In this document: positions 36,801-46,437 of the stretch, piece by piece
Numbering within the stretch: position 1 is the first letter of the stretch
Layout of the letters: each line of letters starts with the position of its first letter
DNA from: Lacrimispora algidixylanolytica
Lineage (GTDB): Bacteria > Bacillota > Clostridia > Lachnospirales > Lachnospiraceae
Direction of reading: 5' to 3'
Assembly (NCBI RefSeq): GCF_003609635.1
Contig: NZ_MCIA01000013.1
Span: 62,001-126,000, forward strand
DNA length: 64,000 nucleotides
Notes under the pieces: generated by a model
The model's input: the letters and a program-made list of their open reading frames with translations, nothing else
Databases searched by the model: none
Told to the model about the DNA's origin: nothing
Made by a program: the position numbers and the translations under genes

Positions 36801-39800
36801 TCCAGAATTAGAAGCCAATATGGAAAAGGCTGCTGATGTAGTTAATTCAATAAATCAAGAATTTCTAAATACAGGTAAAATCAGCTCTTCTAGTCTAAAA
36901 TCAATGGCTGACCAGTTTCCAGCCATGCAAAGTAACATAGAAGCATATAAAAACGGATTGTCCAGTTCAGAAAAACTACGTAATCAATTATTAGCAGTAT
37001 ACGAGGATGACGCAGAATCTTTTCAACTTAACATGGTTAACAAGCTTAGTGATAATGAATCTTTTTATGATAACGTAAGAAAGAACAATCAAAGTTTATT
37101 CGTAGACCTAGCTATAGCATATGGAGACGATTTAAAGAACTGGAAAAATCTCATGAATGCAAAAGCCAGGATGAAGCTTGCTTTAGAAAAGACTCTTTCT
37201 GGTATGTGGACTGGTAAAACTGGAGAAGCCGGTTCTTATGGTTCTTTTGAAAACAACATAAAAGAGGGAAAAGATGGTCAAGTAACTGTAATTTCAGATG
37301 ATCCTACCGCAATATACGAAAAGGGATTTCAAAATATAGAGACAGAGGCTGACAAATACAATAAGTTCGTTAGACAATTGAATGATGCTTCAAAAGCCGA
37401 AATAACTATACCCGAAATAACAAACTCTAAATTTGGGGGAAAAGCATCATCTTCACCCCAAAATACATCTTCTGTTCAAAAACAAAAATTTGATTGGGCC
37501 GATCGCTATGATAAATACCAGGATGATAAGAGGAGTAAATTAAAAGACGCTGCCTCCAACACCTACATCGATTATCTAGGCATATCCGAAGACGATTTTA
37601 AAAATGGCAAGGAAATCTTAGAAAATGAAGCCCCAAACATAGAACAGTTAGAAGAACTAAAAAACATGGCTGAGAAATCAGGGCTATCCATCAATGATCT
37701 GACCCGCACATTAACAAGCGGAACCTGGACCGCCTCCCGCCAAAGCGCTTTGCAGCAGTTAGTGGAACACGATAAAGCCGCGCTGGAAGAGCAAAAAAAA
37801 GTAATTGATCAATACAAGACTCAATATGACACTGCTCTCTCCAAAATTGATTCCAAGTACATAAGTAAAATTGAGACTGGAGAGCTATCCACCGATAATC
37901 TTTCTGGAGCGGAGGCCGAAAACGTCCAGGCTGCCATTGCTGCATACGACAAGCTAAAAGCCTCAAAAGACAAACAAATTGATCTACAAAAGAATTATAC
38001 TGAAAGCTTTATGGAAAGCTACGAAAACCAGGCAGCCGCCGTAAAGGCTGAAAACGAAGAACTAAAAGCCTCAAGTTCACTTATTGAAAAGCAAATTTCC
38101 TACATGAAAACAGCCGGTGAACTAATAGACGCCTCCATTTATAACAAGCTAATCGAGCAGTCCCAAAAGCAGGAAGCAAACAATCAACGACTGATAGAAA
38201 TCAAACGAAAAGAAATGCAGGATTTACGGGATCAAAAACTAAATTCCGATAATTCCGAAACATATCGCAAACTTGATCAGGAGGTCCGTGAATTAGAATC
38301 CTCTACTCTCGATTTAAAAAAATCTCAGGAAGAATACAATTTCCAGCTTCTAAAAATGCCAATCGAGCATATGGAGACAGTTGCTGGAATGTATAAGAAC
38401 ATCCAGTCTTCCATGGAAAATTGGAACAGTGAACTGGAAGCTTCCGGGAAAAAAGCAGACAGCAGCTATTATCAAAAATTAATTTCAAATGGCTTCACCT
38501 TAATGGATCAATACCAAAAACAGGTTGGACTTATCGAAGATGTCATGAATGAATATGATGCCGGCACTGACAATTGGAACGAGTTATACGGCAAACTTCA
38601 AAATGTGAACTCCGAAATGTCCTCAATGGTTCAAAATCTCCACAAATGGAACGAAGCACTTCTAAAAATGCCCCTGGAAAAAATCACCGCTAACTCATCG
38701 GATCTCCAAAAGCTATTAAGCGGCTTGGAATCCGTAAAAGGGGAATACGATACCGTAATCAGTGCGATAACAGGCGCCATTAACGATCAGGTCAAAGCTA
38801 TTAATGAACAAAAAGAGGCAGTCAATGAAGAATACGAAGCCTCGAAAAAATCATTACAAGACAAGCTAGACCTATTAAACAAACAAAACGAAAAGCTCAA
38901 ATTACAGCAAAGATACGAACAATCGTTGTATGATCTTCAAAAGGCCAATCGACAAGCCACAGAAAAGGTCATTCGAGATGGGCAGGTGGTCTACGAACAG
39001 GATGCCGATAAGCTCCGACAAGCCAAAGAAGCGGTTCAGGATGCTAAGTTTAGCCTGGAAGCCGATGAGCTTAAAACTCAGATAGACAGCCTCCAAGAAA
39101 CCCTTAACGGACTAAACGATAAATACCAGGACCAACTAGATTCCTTACAGAAAATTTCTGACAAATGGTCCGAGATTAACAGTAAAATCTCTCAAGCCCA
39201 GAATGAGTCAAAGGCCAACGAAGTTCTTGGAAACGGCTGGAAAGAGAAAATATTATCCGGCGATGATGCAAAGCTCTTTCAAAATTTCACGCAGATGTAT
39301 TCAGGTATTTCGGTACAAATACTACAGTATAAAGAGCAACTGGATACTACCAATCAGATATCTACTCTCCTTGAGAGCTACATTTCCTCCTACAAAGATG
39401 GAACCTTAAGCTATACTCAAGCACTAACTGGAATCAATGACCTCTTGTCCCAGCTCAATCAAAAAATGCCTGCTGCCGAAGGCCTTCAAAATCTGTACGA
39501 TTATTACGGCGCTATTAAAGGGACTGCTGCCAACGGTGACAGCATTTTATCCGGAATTCAGAAAAGCTTAGCCGCCACTGCCGGGGACCTTATGAAATCT
39601 CTGGAGCAGTATAACAAAAATTACGGTGCTATCTCCGAATATACCTCCAGCTGGCAGCAACTAACGGACAATGTAGCATCTATGCTTCGTGTATTAAAAG
39701 AAGTTCGTGATAATCTAGAGTCTACGGAAGACGATGATGACGACGACAAAGAGCATTCCAATGGTGAACCATATATAGGTGGAGATTGGGTAAGCGGAGG

Positions 39801-40203
39801 ACCGGGTGATCACAGTAGCAAAAATGTAGGCCCCTACAAAAGCGGCATACAAAACGGACTGGTAGGTAACAGCACCCCTTTTAACCGAGAGGCAAATATG
39901 AAGCTCTTAGGTCTTAAAAAACTGGAGCCAGATGAATTTCCCGCAATCCTTCATAAAAATGAAGCTGTTTTCAACTCCGACCAGCAGGATACCCTTCTAT
40001 CCAACCTGGGGCAAGCCTGGAACTATACACCATTTGCTTCATCATTTCTCGCAGACACATCAAAAGGTACAGGACAGACCACTACCAATTTTGAATTTGG
40101 TGATATCCACATTGAGTCATGCAACAATGCAGATGAACTGGCTCAAGGCATCTTAAACGGTGGTCTAAGAAATGCTATGATTCAGCATACAGGAAAGCGT
40201 TAG
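33856..40203 (+). CDS. Tail tape measure protein
   Basis: 2115 residues, the largest gene in the window. Seen: coiled coil (about 1-90), the TP901-type core with KISKAAGMSREEIKKLG-like start (about 175-460), a hydrophobic segment near 580-605 typical of tape measures, a long AT-rich middle (about 640-1200), several coiled coils (about 1250-1950), an acidic DDDDDK stretch near 1960 and a C-terminal domain with LHKNEAVFN. Such proteins set tail length at roughly 1.5 angstrom per residue, implying a tail near 0.3 micrometre, and are ejected into the target cell. The change in base composition in the middle suggests recombination. Confidence 0.93.
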   Translation: MADKDSILKLTAALEKEKSTKQLNQDIKNMEKTINQLHLMAKLYQGESKNKLNASIKELEKKVDVIRLKAEIDNKKLKADLDHALSNVSLKEIKISEQGLKVSAMKIAQSLNSVLSKYTILPKIDLKPEGMKKDLTGIQSKVNTVTTAFGLAKMGVVKFRQSMVTLKEISTILNDISKAAGMSREEIKKLGKDSFQSASAYGTSAKDYLLSVLSMAKSGYGSISKELSELSLLAQSLGSISAAAADSFIKSMDTAYQYSGSVEKLTRALEGVISVSMQSKIPLLDLTAAMESNAISAAKAGIGIDQLTAAEATLIASSGQTGVAVSQSFQSVLEQMDRINQSSGQLTEPIKRLEEMAKAYASISSKKDVSLFGDIDGQEMTNPIKVLLEQWSLYEQLLANYSNGSQAAMAAAIASASTWESQLVSLQNSWNSFIYSLTSQNQSAGMGLFLEQTLVSVEALEENIKRIPQMLDGINGITPNVDNKSLKTDSSRSPISFDLKSILEPANNLLDFSKSVDALEEGLIKGEYGLNSFSASVARNHVTLNDYLATCTKKAPASLSGYKAHLEKTGVETDLLRSKTILLNAAMSGIVAIAMQVLSMAVSAIGQAIYDHYHQVEIAEKALADAEQKLEDSNSRISSINDKLKETSDRLNELNSKGKLTFVEQEEVDKLKTYNEELNRQLLAEKAIKEFNKENERKKTLDYFSAETQYDEYNGFTSSLPNRAGAPVSQAKIFSRSGTVLDKTSSELAEIERLKSELKGKKAEVDGIKVSDPKGYKWDIKYINTDKERVILEGRIKELETTLAEEIPKITEKLYNLDSENDKDSISKIKNILNTYIRQSPNISPEEKFNNIWNSEEFSNSKNSLTSQIETGNFIGIKPIFDTNFQKLASETGLGYAETYQKVISSAKQQINDEMNNNFINSFSELPINEIKDYINQLDSGDLNETTITSFENLNKIIQSTGVSSSSAIENIKNFSKNIDFTPELEANMEKAADVVNSINQEFLNTGKISSSSLKSMADQFPAMQSNIEAYKNGLSSSEKLRNQLLAVYEDDAESFQLNMVNKLSDNESFYDNVRKNNQSLFVDLAIAYGDDLKNWKNLMNAKARMKLALEKTLSGMWTGKTGEAGSYGSFENNIKEGKDGQVTVISDDPTAIYEKGFQNIETEADKYNKFVRQLNDASKAEITIPEITNSKFGGKASSSPQNTSSVQKQKFDWADRYDKYQDDKRSKLKDAASNTYIDYLGISEDDFKNGKEILENEAPNIEQLEELKNMAEKSGLSINDLTRTLTSGTWTASRQSALQQLVEHDKAALEEQKKVIDQYKTQYDTALSKIDSKYISKIETGELSTDNLSGAEAENVQAAIAAYDKLKASKDKQIDLQKNYTESFMESYENQAAAVKAENEELKASSSLIEKQISYMKTAGELIDASIYNKLIEQSQKQEANNQRLIEIKRKEMQDLRDQKLNSDNSETYRKLDQEVRELESSTLDLKKSQEEYNFQLLKMPIEHMETVAGMYKNIQSSMENWNSELEASGKKADSSYYQKLISNGFTLMDQYQKQVGLIEDVMNEYDAGTDNWNELYGKLQNVNSEMSSMVQNLHKWNEALLKMPLEKITANSSDLQKLLSGLESVKGEYDTVISAITGAINDQVKAINEQKEAVNEEYEASKKSLQDKLDLLNKQNEKLKLQQRYEQSLYDLQKANRQATEKVIRDGQVVYEQDADKLRQAKEAVQDAKFSLEADELKTQIDSLQETLNGLNDKYQDQLDSLQKISDKWSEINSKISQAQNESKANEVLGNGWKEKILSGDDAKLFQNFTQMYSGISVQILQYKEQLDTTNQISTLLESYISSYKDGTLSYTQALTGINDLLSQLNQKMPAAEGLQNLYDYYGAIKGTAANGDSILSGIQKSLAATAGDLMKSLEQYNKNYGAISEYTSSWQQLTDNVASMLRVLKEVRDNLESTEDDDDDDKEHSNGEPYIGGDWVSGGPGDHSSKNVGPYKSGIQNGLVGNSTPFNREANMKLLGLKKLEPDEFPAILHKNEAVFNSDQQDTLLSNLGQAWNYTPFASSFLADTSKGTGQTTTNFEFGDIHIESCNNADELAQGILNGGLRNAMIQHTGKR

Positions 40204-40238
40204 TAGTGACGGCGAAAACGGAAAGGAGGTGAACTCAA

Positions 40239-40511
40239 TTGAACCTACAAGATGTCTATAAAAAGCTGGTAGATGACATTCATTACTTATTTACGAGCGC
40301 AACAGAAACTATGAAATTTGACCGTACATTCCGTGCCAAGGTGATTGGCCCCGCCTCCAAAGGAAAATACATTATTTCCTATAAGAATAGAACTCTCACT
40401 GCCAGGTGCGGCCGTAGCCTTCAGCCAAACGATACTATTTGGGTCTGTGCTCCCTGTAATGACTGGAATTCCTTATTTATTAGGTTGACAGAACCACAAG
40501 AGAGTTCCTGA
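40239..40511 (+). CDS. Small tail protein, OB-fold-like
   Basis: 90 residues starting with TTG at 40239, preceded by AAAGGAGG. The second half alternates short strands (FRAKVIG, KYIISYKN, TLTARCGR, DTIWVCAP) in the manner of a small beta-barrel as in tail hub or spike-associated proteins. Lies between tape measure and baseplate-like genes, so a distal tail role is likely. Fold call is inference. Confidence 0.6.
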   Translation: MNLQDVYKKLVDDIHYLFTSATETMKFDRTFRAKVIGPASKGKYIISYKNRTLTARCGRSLQPNDTIWVCAPCNDWNSLFIRLTEPQESS

Positions 40512-40561
40512 CCAAAAGCTGGAACTGGCTAAACCATTTCAAATAAGAAAAGGAGCTAAAC

Positions 40562-41617
40562 ATGTATGCAACCATTCACCCAATAGAACCATTTGACTCG
40601 TCAATTGGAACTGACATTCATTTTTCCTGGCAGGGGAATCAGATCTATAAAGCCAGATGCCTCATAAAAGAAAATGCCTCTGGAACAACCGTATATGACA
40701 AAATCATTAGCACCATGAAGCAAAGCTATTCTCTTCCAGCAGATTCCGAGCTTAAAAATGGCGGCTATTACGTAGCCTATCTATCCGTCTTTGATATAGA
40801 CGGCAAAGAGTCCACTCTGCAAAGCGTAGGAACTCCATTTTACTGCTACGAAACGCCGGAATTCAAATTGTCCGTGAATCCTGGTGATGTTTTAAAATCA
40901 TCTGCCTATCAAACTGGACTTATCTATACCCAAAAGCAGAATGAACCCTTAAATTCCTTTTGTATCACGCTCTACACCTACCAGAAAACAGAGCTGCAGA
41001 CCTCTGGCGATCTATACGATACCAGTCAATTAGAGTATCTGATTTCAGGTCTTGAAAATGCAAAACAGTACTACATAAGAGCAACAGGAAAAACCCTTCA
41101 CAACATGAATCTGGATACCGGATATATTTTATTTACGGTATCCTATACCCAAGCTCAGATTTTCAATCCTCTAGAGCTAAACAATAGAGCGGAACACGGT
41201 GCCATTGAAATTAAAAGCAATATTATTTCCACCATTGGCATCCCGGAAAAAGATATCATTTACATTGACAATGAGTTTGCCGACTTAAGAGAAAATTTCG
41301 TTACTTATGATATTGGCTTCGAAGTAAATGGAGACTTTACCAAAGCATTTCGCTTCCACCGACCGGTACCCAATGCTAAAATCATCCATTTTACCAATAA
41401 AGATCAATGCCATGTAAACATTTATTACAGGGAAGGTAATTATTCAGACTCTGGAGGTGAGAAAGCTTTCTTTGAACTGGAGGCAGTCTCTTTGGGCAGC
41501 AAATATATTCTCTTTAGCAAATACCTTCCACTCCCCAAGGATACCCAACAATTTGTGCTCTGCACCAACCGAATCGGCGGCTATTACGAAATCAGAGCTG
41601 AATTGGTAAATAAATAG
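40562..41617 (+). CDS. Distal tail / fibronectin-like protein
   Basis: 351 residues, ATG after AAAAGGAG. Built of beta-strand repeats with FN3-like strings (YKARCLIKEN, NGGYYVAYLSVFD, AKQYYIRATGK), so two or three Ig-like domains, then a C-terminal strand-rich domain (about 200-351). Such proteins form the distal tail or connect the hub to the fibre and may bind surface sugars. No enzyme motif seen. Confidence 0.6.
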   Translation: MYATIHPIEPFDSSIGTDIHFSWQGNQIYKARCLIKENASGTTVYDKIISTMKQSYSLPADSELKNGGYYVAYLSVFDIDGKESTLQSVGTPFYCYETPEFKLSVNPGDVLKSSAYQTGLIYTQKQNEPLNSFCITLYTYQKTELQTSGDLYDTSQLEYLISGLENAKQYYIRATGKTLHNMNLDTGYILFTVSYTQAQIFNPLELNNRAEHGAIEIKSNIISTIGIPEKDIIYIDNEFADLRENFVTYDIGFEVNGDFTKAFRFHRPVPNAKIIHFTNKDQCHVNIYYREGNYSDSGGEKAFFELEAVSLGSKYILFSKYLPLPKDTQQFVLCTNRIGGYYEIRAELVNK

Positions 41618-41632
41618 AAAGGCGGTGATATT

Positions 41633-42526
41633 ATGTTTTTAGGAAGCTGTTTTGCCTCAAGCAAGGAATCCCTGGCCTCATCACCAGCCTCATCTTCTGA
41701 CATTTCCGACTTAACCATAGCCTCAGCCATCTATGATGAAATCTTTGCTACGGAAAAAGTGATCGAGCTGTCAGGAGTAGATCAGACATTTCCTTCTGTC
41801 TGGGGCTTTGATACCCGGCTTCACGCCCTGTTTCAGGGAAACCTCTACGGTGGTAACGTAAGTTTTACAGAAAGCATCGTAGAATCCATACGAATTAAAA
41901 AGAGGGTAAAAGGCGATAAAAAGTTTAAGACTATTTATGAAAAGCCCATTCGTTCCAATGAAGATTTTAAAATTGAACTTATGGATTACTATGAACCAGT
42001 GGGCACGGTGGAATACGCCTACGTACCAATCATTTCCGGCGGTGAAAATAATTATATTACAAACCGAGTAGAATCCTGGTTCGACTCCTATTTCATCTGC
42101 GAAAAGGATATCTCATATCCTATGGTTCTGGACACAAGATTTGATAAAAAGCTAACCCAGCGCACCAACCTGATTGAGCTTCTGGGAAGAGAAAAACCTG
42201 TAGTATTAAAGGGTGGTAAAATCCGATATTTTTCCGGCGATCTATCCTGTACCTTTATTGAATTAAATGAGGATGGCTGGCAGACTCATTCTTCCTGGGA
42301 ATATCGGAATGGAATCTATGATTTCCTTACTAACAGTCAGCCAAAGATTTTAAAAGATTTTCTGGGAAATGTCTACATGGTGGCTGTCACAAGCAATGAT
42401 ATTACAGAAGAATCCGATCATTATGAGCACGTAACCACAAAATTTAGCGTAGCTGAATGCGGCAGTGCCTATGATGCCGGGGATCTTTATGACAACGGCT
42501 TTATAAACGCCGACATTGACAGGTAG
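41633..42526 (+). CDS. Tail baseplate-like protein
   Basis: 297 residues, ATG after AGGCGG. Begins with a Ser/Ala-rich stretch (residues 5-35), then a beta-rich body with aromatic strings. Position 15 bases after the FN3-like gene and 8 before the DUF5048-like gene fits a baseplate element. No family recognised; no signal peptide despite the Ser-rich start. Confidence 0.55.
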   Translation: MFLGSCFASSKESLASSPASSSDISDLTIASAIYDEIFATEKVIELSGVDQTFPSVWGFDTRLHALFQGNLYGGNVSFTESIVESIRIKKRVKGDKKFKTIYEKPIRSNEDFKIELMDYYEPVGTVEYAYVPIISGGENNYITNRVESWFDSYFICEKDISYPMVLDTRFDKKLTQRTNLIELLGREKPVVLKGGKIRYFSGDLSCTFIELNEDGWQTHSSWEYRNGIYDFLTNSQPKILKDFLGNVYMVAVTSNDITEESDHYEHVTTKFSVAECGSAYDAGDLYDNGFINADIDR

Positions 42527-42534
42527 GTGAAACA

Positions 42535-44031
42535 ATGGCATATGAAGTAACTCAAAAAGACTTAGACCTGTTAAAGCAAGGCACCCAGGAGATTTATTTA
42601 AAGGTAGAGTTAATGGATTCCACATTTAAAACACTAGATTCCCTAGAAGGACAAATCATAAATGACAGCTACAGCCAGGACAGCGAATCCATACAACGCA
42701 GAAGCTACCAGTTTGATCTGGTGGTATTAAACTCTTCCTTCATTATCGGGAAAGATAAAAAAATATGGTTGGACAAACGCCTGAGAGTCTTCTACGGAAT
42801 CAAATCTGTGAAGACAAAAGAAATTATCTGGTATCAATTGGGAGTATTTTGCTATCTGAGCATGAAATACTCCTTTTCTAATACCGAAAAAAAGTTATCC
42901 GTCTCCTGCGGGGACCTGATGTCCTTATACGATGGCACTTTAAACGGTCATCTAAACGGATACGGCTCCTCCAACAACGCCCCGGACTATGCCGTCCAAA
43001 ATCTTACCATACCTGCTGGAGAGGACATCCGCGCTTCCGTCATCGCAACTATGAAAGAGTCCAGAATTGAAAAGTATATTGTTGAGGACATTGGAAAACC
43101 AATTCCCTATGACTTAACCTTTGCGACTGGAAGCACATACGCAGATATCTGGCAAATGATCCGGGATCTATACGATTCCTGGGAATTTTATTTTGATGCA
43201 GACGGAACCTTTATCTGGCGACAGATCCCCACCTGCCTGGAAGACCCGGTCATTCTAAATGATACGGTCATGCAGAACATCGTAGTAAGTGAAAATGCTG
43301 ATTCCAAATTTGACGGAATCTTTAATGTTACTGAAGTATGGGGCAAGGTCTTGACATTGGAGCAGGAAGACCGATACGCGGATATCTCAAGCTACACCAA
43401 CAATACGTATGGGATCAATCTCAGTATGTACACAGCCTGGGACAGCGTAGATAACCTGACTCAATTGGCATTTAAGGTAAGCGATGACAATCTTGCTGCT
43501 CCAAAGTTTATAATCAACAGCTTCTCTCCCACCATTCCTATCTATGACGGTGATGGGAACCCATTAAAACCAGGGGCATTAAAGAAAAATAACATTTATG
43601 TCTTTCGATACCGGCGTCTCTCACCAGATCAGAATGCCCTGTTTCTCTTAGGACAGTTTCAGTGCTATGGAAGGTACGTGGAAGAATCACCAGATTGTCC
43701 ATACTCAGTAAAAAATATAGGTTATGAAATTTCACAGTCAATGGATTACGGAAATTTAAGTGACGATGCCGCCTGTTATAATCAGGCCGAATATCTGACC
43801 TATAAATCAACTGCCATGTTGGATACCATAAACTTAAGTACCTTAGTGATCCCCTGGTTAGAAGTAAACACAAAACTCGAATACACTCCCAGATACAACA
43901 AGGAAACCAACCAGTATATTGTTAAAAATCTAAGCTGGTCAACCGGTGACGGAACAATGAGTATGACTCTTTATAAGTTTTTAGAGAGCTATTCTTATGT
44001 ATATGGGAGAAAAAAGAAAGGAGCTAATTAA
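42535..44031 (+). CDS. Tail hub-like protein (DUF5048-type)
   Basis: 498 residues, ATG after TAGGTG. Resembles the DUF5048 group found in tail cassettes of Firmicutes prophages: a GQIINDSYSQDSESIQRRSY segment near 40-60 and IWLDKRLRVFYG, then GDLMSLYDG, a layout compatible with hub/baseplate proteins such as gp27-like folds. The C-terminus ends in a basic RKKKGAN. Family assignment rests on recalled similarity and should be checked. Confidence 0.6.
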   Translation: MAYEVTQKDLDLLKQGTQEIYLKVELMDSTFKTLDSLEGQIINDSYSQDSESIQRRSYQFDLVVLNSSFIIGKDKKIWLDKRLRVFYGIKSVKTKEIIWYQLGVFCYLSMKYSFSNTEKKLSVSCGDLMSLYDGTLNGHLNGYGSSNNAPDYAVQNLTIPAGEDIRASVIATMKESRIEKYIVEDIGKPIPYDLTFATGSTYADIWQMIRDLYDSWEFYFDADGTFIWRQIPTCLEDPVILNDTVMQNIVVSENADSKFDGIFNVTEVWGKVLTLEQEDRYADISSYTNNTYGINLSMYTAWDSVDNLTQLAFKVSDDNLAAPKFIINSFSPTIPIYDGDGNPLKPGALKKNNIYVFRYRRLSPDQNALFLLGQFQCYGRYVEESPDCPYSVKNIGYEISQSMDYGNLSDDAACYNQAEYLTYKSTAMLDTINLSTLVIPWLEVNTKLEYTPRYNKETNQYIVKNLSWSTGDGTMSMTLYKFLESYSYVYGRKKKGAN

Positions 44032-44658
44032 GTGAGCTATTCAGAATACCCACAAAGTAAATTTCCAGAAATAATATGCGACCTGCCAAACATGCAGGAT
44101 GCGTCTTCTACTCTTCGTCCCATCATTGATCAATATAATGAGGCATGGATGAATAATGATACGGATAAAATGACTGCATTGATAAAGCAGTATCCCAATT
44201 TAACAAAATCATTATTTAATGCAGATAAATTCAATGTCCTGCTGGACGGAGTAAAAGCAACACAGAAGTTTTTTAAAGATGAAGTCGATGAAATGGTTCT
44301 TACAGTTGCTCAGAAAACTGTGGGAATCAACGATTCCGCAGAAGGGGAAGACAAAAAAAGAAATGCTTACTCCGCCAAAAAAACGGATTATTTAACCGGT
44401 GTTACGATTGCAAATAATGTGGAAATACCGGTAAGTGCATGGGGTGAGAATTTAACTTATACTTATTCATCTGATAAGATTCTGGAAAATGACAGAGTAA
44501 ATGTATTTTTTAACTCTGACAGTATGTTCCATGCTGCGAAAGCATTTATTGTTGTGAAAGAAAATACAGGCGAAGGGAACTTTGTTTTAAAAGCAAATAA
44601 GTTACCCAAAAGTACTTTGACAATTAGAGAAATCGAGGTGATGAGAAAAGATGGCTAG
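44032..44658 (+). CDS. Fibre-connecting tail protein
   Basis: 208 residues starting with GTG at 44032, immediately after the previous stop. Helical N-terminal half (about 1-95), then a beta-rich half of lectin- or adaptor-like appearance. Overlaps the following fibre gene by 8 bases, so the two are coupled. Probable link between hub and fibre; inferred from position. Confidence 0.55.
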   Translation: MSYSEYPQSKFPEIICDLPNMQDASSTLRPIIDQYNEAWMNNDTDKMTALIKQYPNLTKSLFNADKFNVLLDGVKATQKFFKDEVDEMVLTVAQKTVGINDSAEGEDKKRNAYSAKKTDYLTGVTIANNVEIPVSAWGENLTYTYSSDKILENDRVNVFFNSDSMFHAAKAFIVVKENTGEGNFVLKANKLPKSTLTIREIEVMRKDG

Positions 44659-46042
44659 ATATGGTGTAACAAACGTCGCCGGCGGAGGTGGGATTGGATC
44701 CGATGAGGTCTCCGCTACTAAGGAATATATATTAAATGGCAAAACTTATGTAGGCTCTGATACCAATGATGAGATTGGTACTGGAACAATGGATAATAAT
44801 GGAGCTACGGGGAATCAGAGTTTAAATGCCGGTGGTTCCTTTAGCGTGAAGAAGGGATACCATGCTCAGGATTTTTCGGTTAATGCTAATAATTTATTAA
44901 GTCAGACTTCGGCTACTGCCGCCTTCAATGAAATTGTAAATGGAAAGACAGCTTGGGTTAATGGAAATAAAGTTACAGGCACAATGTCTGTGCAAAGTAT
45001 TTTGTCTTTTAGTTGTGCCCCCTATTCAACAAACCAAATTATATTTACATGGCGAAATCCTACTTCTGGTCCATTTTCAGGAGTGATAATTGTCGGAAGT
45101 ACAGGGGGCTATCCTGCAAATATTTCAGATGGTACAAGATATTATAAAGGATTTGGAAATAATACAAATTCTTCTGGGGTCTCTAATATAGTAATTGGTG
45201 GTTTTAGTCTAGGTATAACTTACTATTTTAGAGCGTTTAGCTACTCTACTGTAAACAATCAAGAATGGATTGATAATTCCACAAGAATGTCAACAATTAC
45301 TATTAATTTGGCAAGTCAGATCATTACTACTAGTACTATTTGGACTGTTCCATCAAATGTGTATACAGTACAAGTCTTTTTAGTTGGAGGAGGAGGTTCT
45401 GGAGGAAATGTTTCAAATTACTCAGGGGCATGGGGTGGTGGCGGAGGGGGTTATACTAATACTGGTACAGTTCTAGTAACTCCTGGTAGTCAAATTAATG
45501 TAATAATAGGTGCAGGTGGTATCGGCCATTGGTCTAACTCAACCTCCGGGTCAGCTACATATTTTGGAAACTATTTATCTGCGGCTGGTGGATCCATGTC
45601 CTGGGGCAATGGTGGAAATGGCGGATCCGGTGGGGGTGGAGGGTCTAATAATGGTTACTCTACCTATGGAAGGCCATATGCTGGAGATGGCGGATCTGAT
45701 GGCCGAAACGGTACAGATTCCCAAGGCTATACTGGAGGCAAAGGACAAGGCAGCACTACTAGATCATTTGGAGAAGGAAACGGTACGCTATATGCTGGCG
45801 GCGGTGGCGGTGGCGGTGGCTTTCGTGGGGGAGGAGCAACTGGTTCCTCTGGTGGCGCTGGTGGTTCTGGCGGCGGTAAAGGTGGTGACTGGTCAAGAAA
45901 TAGCGAAAATGGTTTGTCCGGTTCACCTAACTCTGGTGGTGGCGGCGGTGGTGGTGGCGGTCATGCAACTGACGATGACTACCGATACGCTTACGGAGGA
46001 AATGGTAGTTCAGGCATATGTATAATAAGGTATACAAATTAA
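44651..46042 (+). CDS. Glycine-rich tail fibre / receptor-binding protein
   Basis: 463 residues, ATG after GAGGTG. Near the start are two copies of a short fibre motif, NGKTYVGS...GTM and NGKTAWVNGNKVTGTM, then FN3-like strands (about 115-215). From about 230 the sequence is nearly half glycine with runs such as AGGGGGGGGFRGGG, ending in GGNGSSGICIIRY. Gly-rich fibre tips with this ending bind cell-surface receptors in phages and are prone to variation. It would set target specificity of the particle. A long frame on the same strand inside it is a shadow. Confidence 0.75.
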   Translation: MARYGVTNVAGGGGIGSDEVSATKEYILNGKTYVGSDTNDEIGTGTMDNNGATGNQSLNAGGSFSVKKGYHAQDFSVNANNLLSQTSATAAFNEIVNGKTAWVNGNKVTGTMSVQSILSFSCAPYSTNQIIFTWRNPTSGPFSGVIIVGSTGGYPANISDGTRYYKGFGNNTNSSGVSNIVIGGFSLGITYYFRAFSYSTVNNQEWIDNSTRMSTITINLASQIITTSTIWTVPSNVYTVQVFLVGGGGSGGNVSNYSGAWGGGGGGYTNTGTVLVTPGSQINVIIGAGGIGHWSNSTSGSATYFGNYLSAAGGSMSWGNGGNGGSGGGGGSNNGYSTYGRPYAGDGGSDGRNGTDSQGYTGGKGQGSTTRSFGEGNGTLYAGGGGGGGGFRGGGATGSSGGAGGSGGGKGGDWSRNSENGLSGSPNSGGGGGGGGGHATDDDYRYAYGGNGSSGICIIRYTN

Positions 46043-46053
46043 GGAGACAAATT

Positions 46054-46437
46054 ATGCAAGAAATCAAATATGCTTTAATACAAGAAAATCAAATAAAAAA
46101 TATTTTCTTATGTGAGAATTATGAATTAGCAAACCAATTAGCAAAAGCATCTTTCGGTAATGATGCTTTTGCTGTAGATACGACAGATTACTTAACAAGC
46201 ATAGGAAATAAATTTATAAATGGAAAGTTTTATTATCTTAATGAAAACGGAAATCAAGAAGAAGCAATATATTTACCCTCTGAAAAAGTAATAATAGATG
46301 AATTACACGTGAAATTAATAAAATCTCAACTAGCATTAACAGATAGCTACGAAGACAAAATGTCACTAGAAAACAAAATACTAAAATTACAGCAAACTAT
46401 TGCTAACCTTTATGAAAAGATGGAGGAAACAAACTAA
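46054..46437 (+). CDS. Fibre-associated protein, coiled-coil end
   Basis: 127 residues from ATG at 46054 with AAGGAGA 7 bases upstream. A compact N-terminal domain (about 1-80) and a C-terminal coiled coil (about 82-127). Proteins in this place often help the fibre fold or cap it. Stop overlaps the next start (TAATG), so the two are coupled. AT content is higher than in the neighbouring fibre gene. Confidence 0.6.
   Translation: MQEIKYALIQENQIKNIFLCENYELANQLAKASFGNDAFAVDTTDYLTSIGNKFINGKFYYLNENGNQEEAIYLPSEKVIIDELHVKLIKSQLALTDSYEDKMSLENKILKLQQTIANLYEKMEETN

Noticed and set aside
45650-45990. Tandem repeat or CRISPR-like array
   Set aside because: The pattern comes from glycine codons and has no constant repeat with spacers; no CRISPR array was seen anywhere in the window.
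45510-46025. Long alternative frame inside the glycine-rich fibre gene
   Set aside because: Gly codon repeats keep other frames open; this one lacks a ribosome site and its Val/Ala-rich product is a shadow of the real frame.
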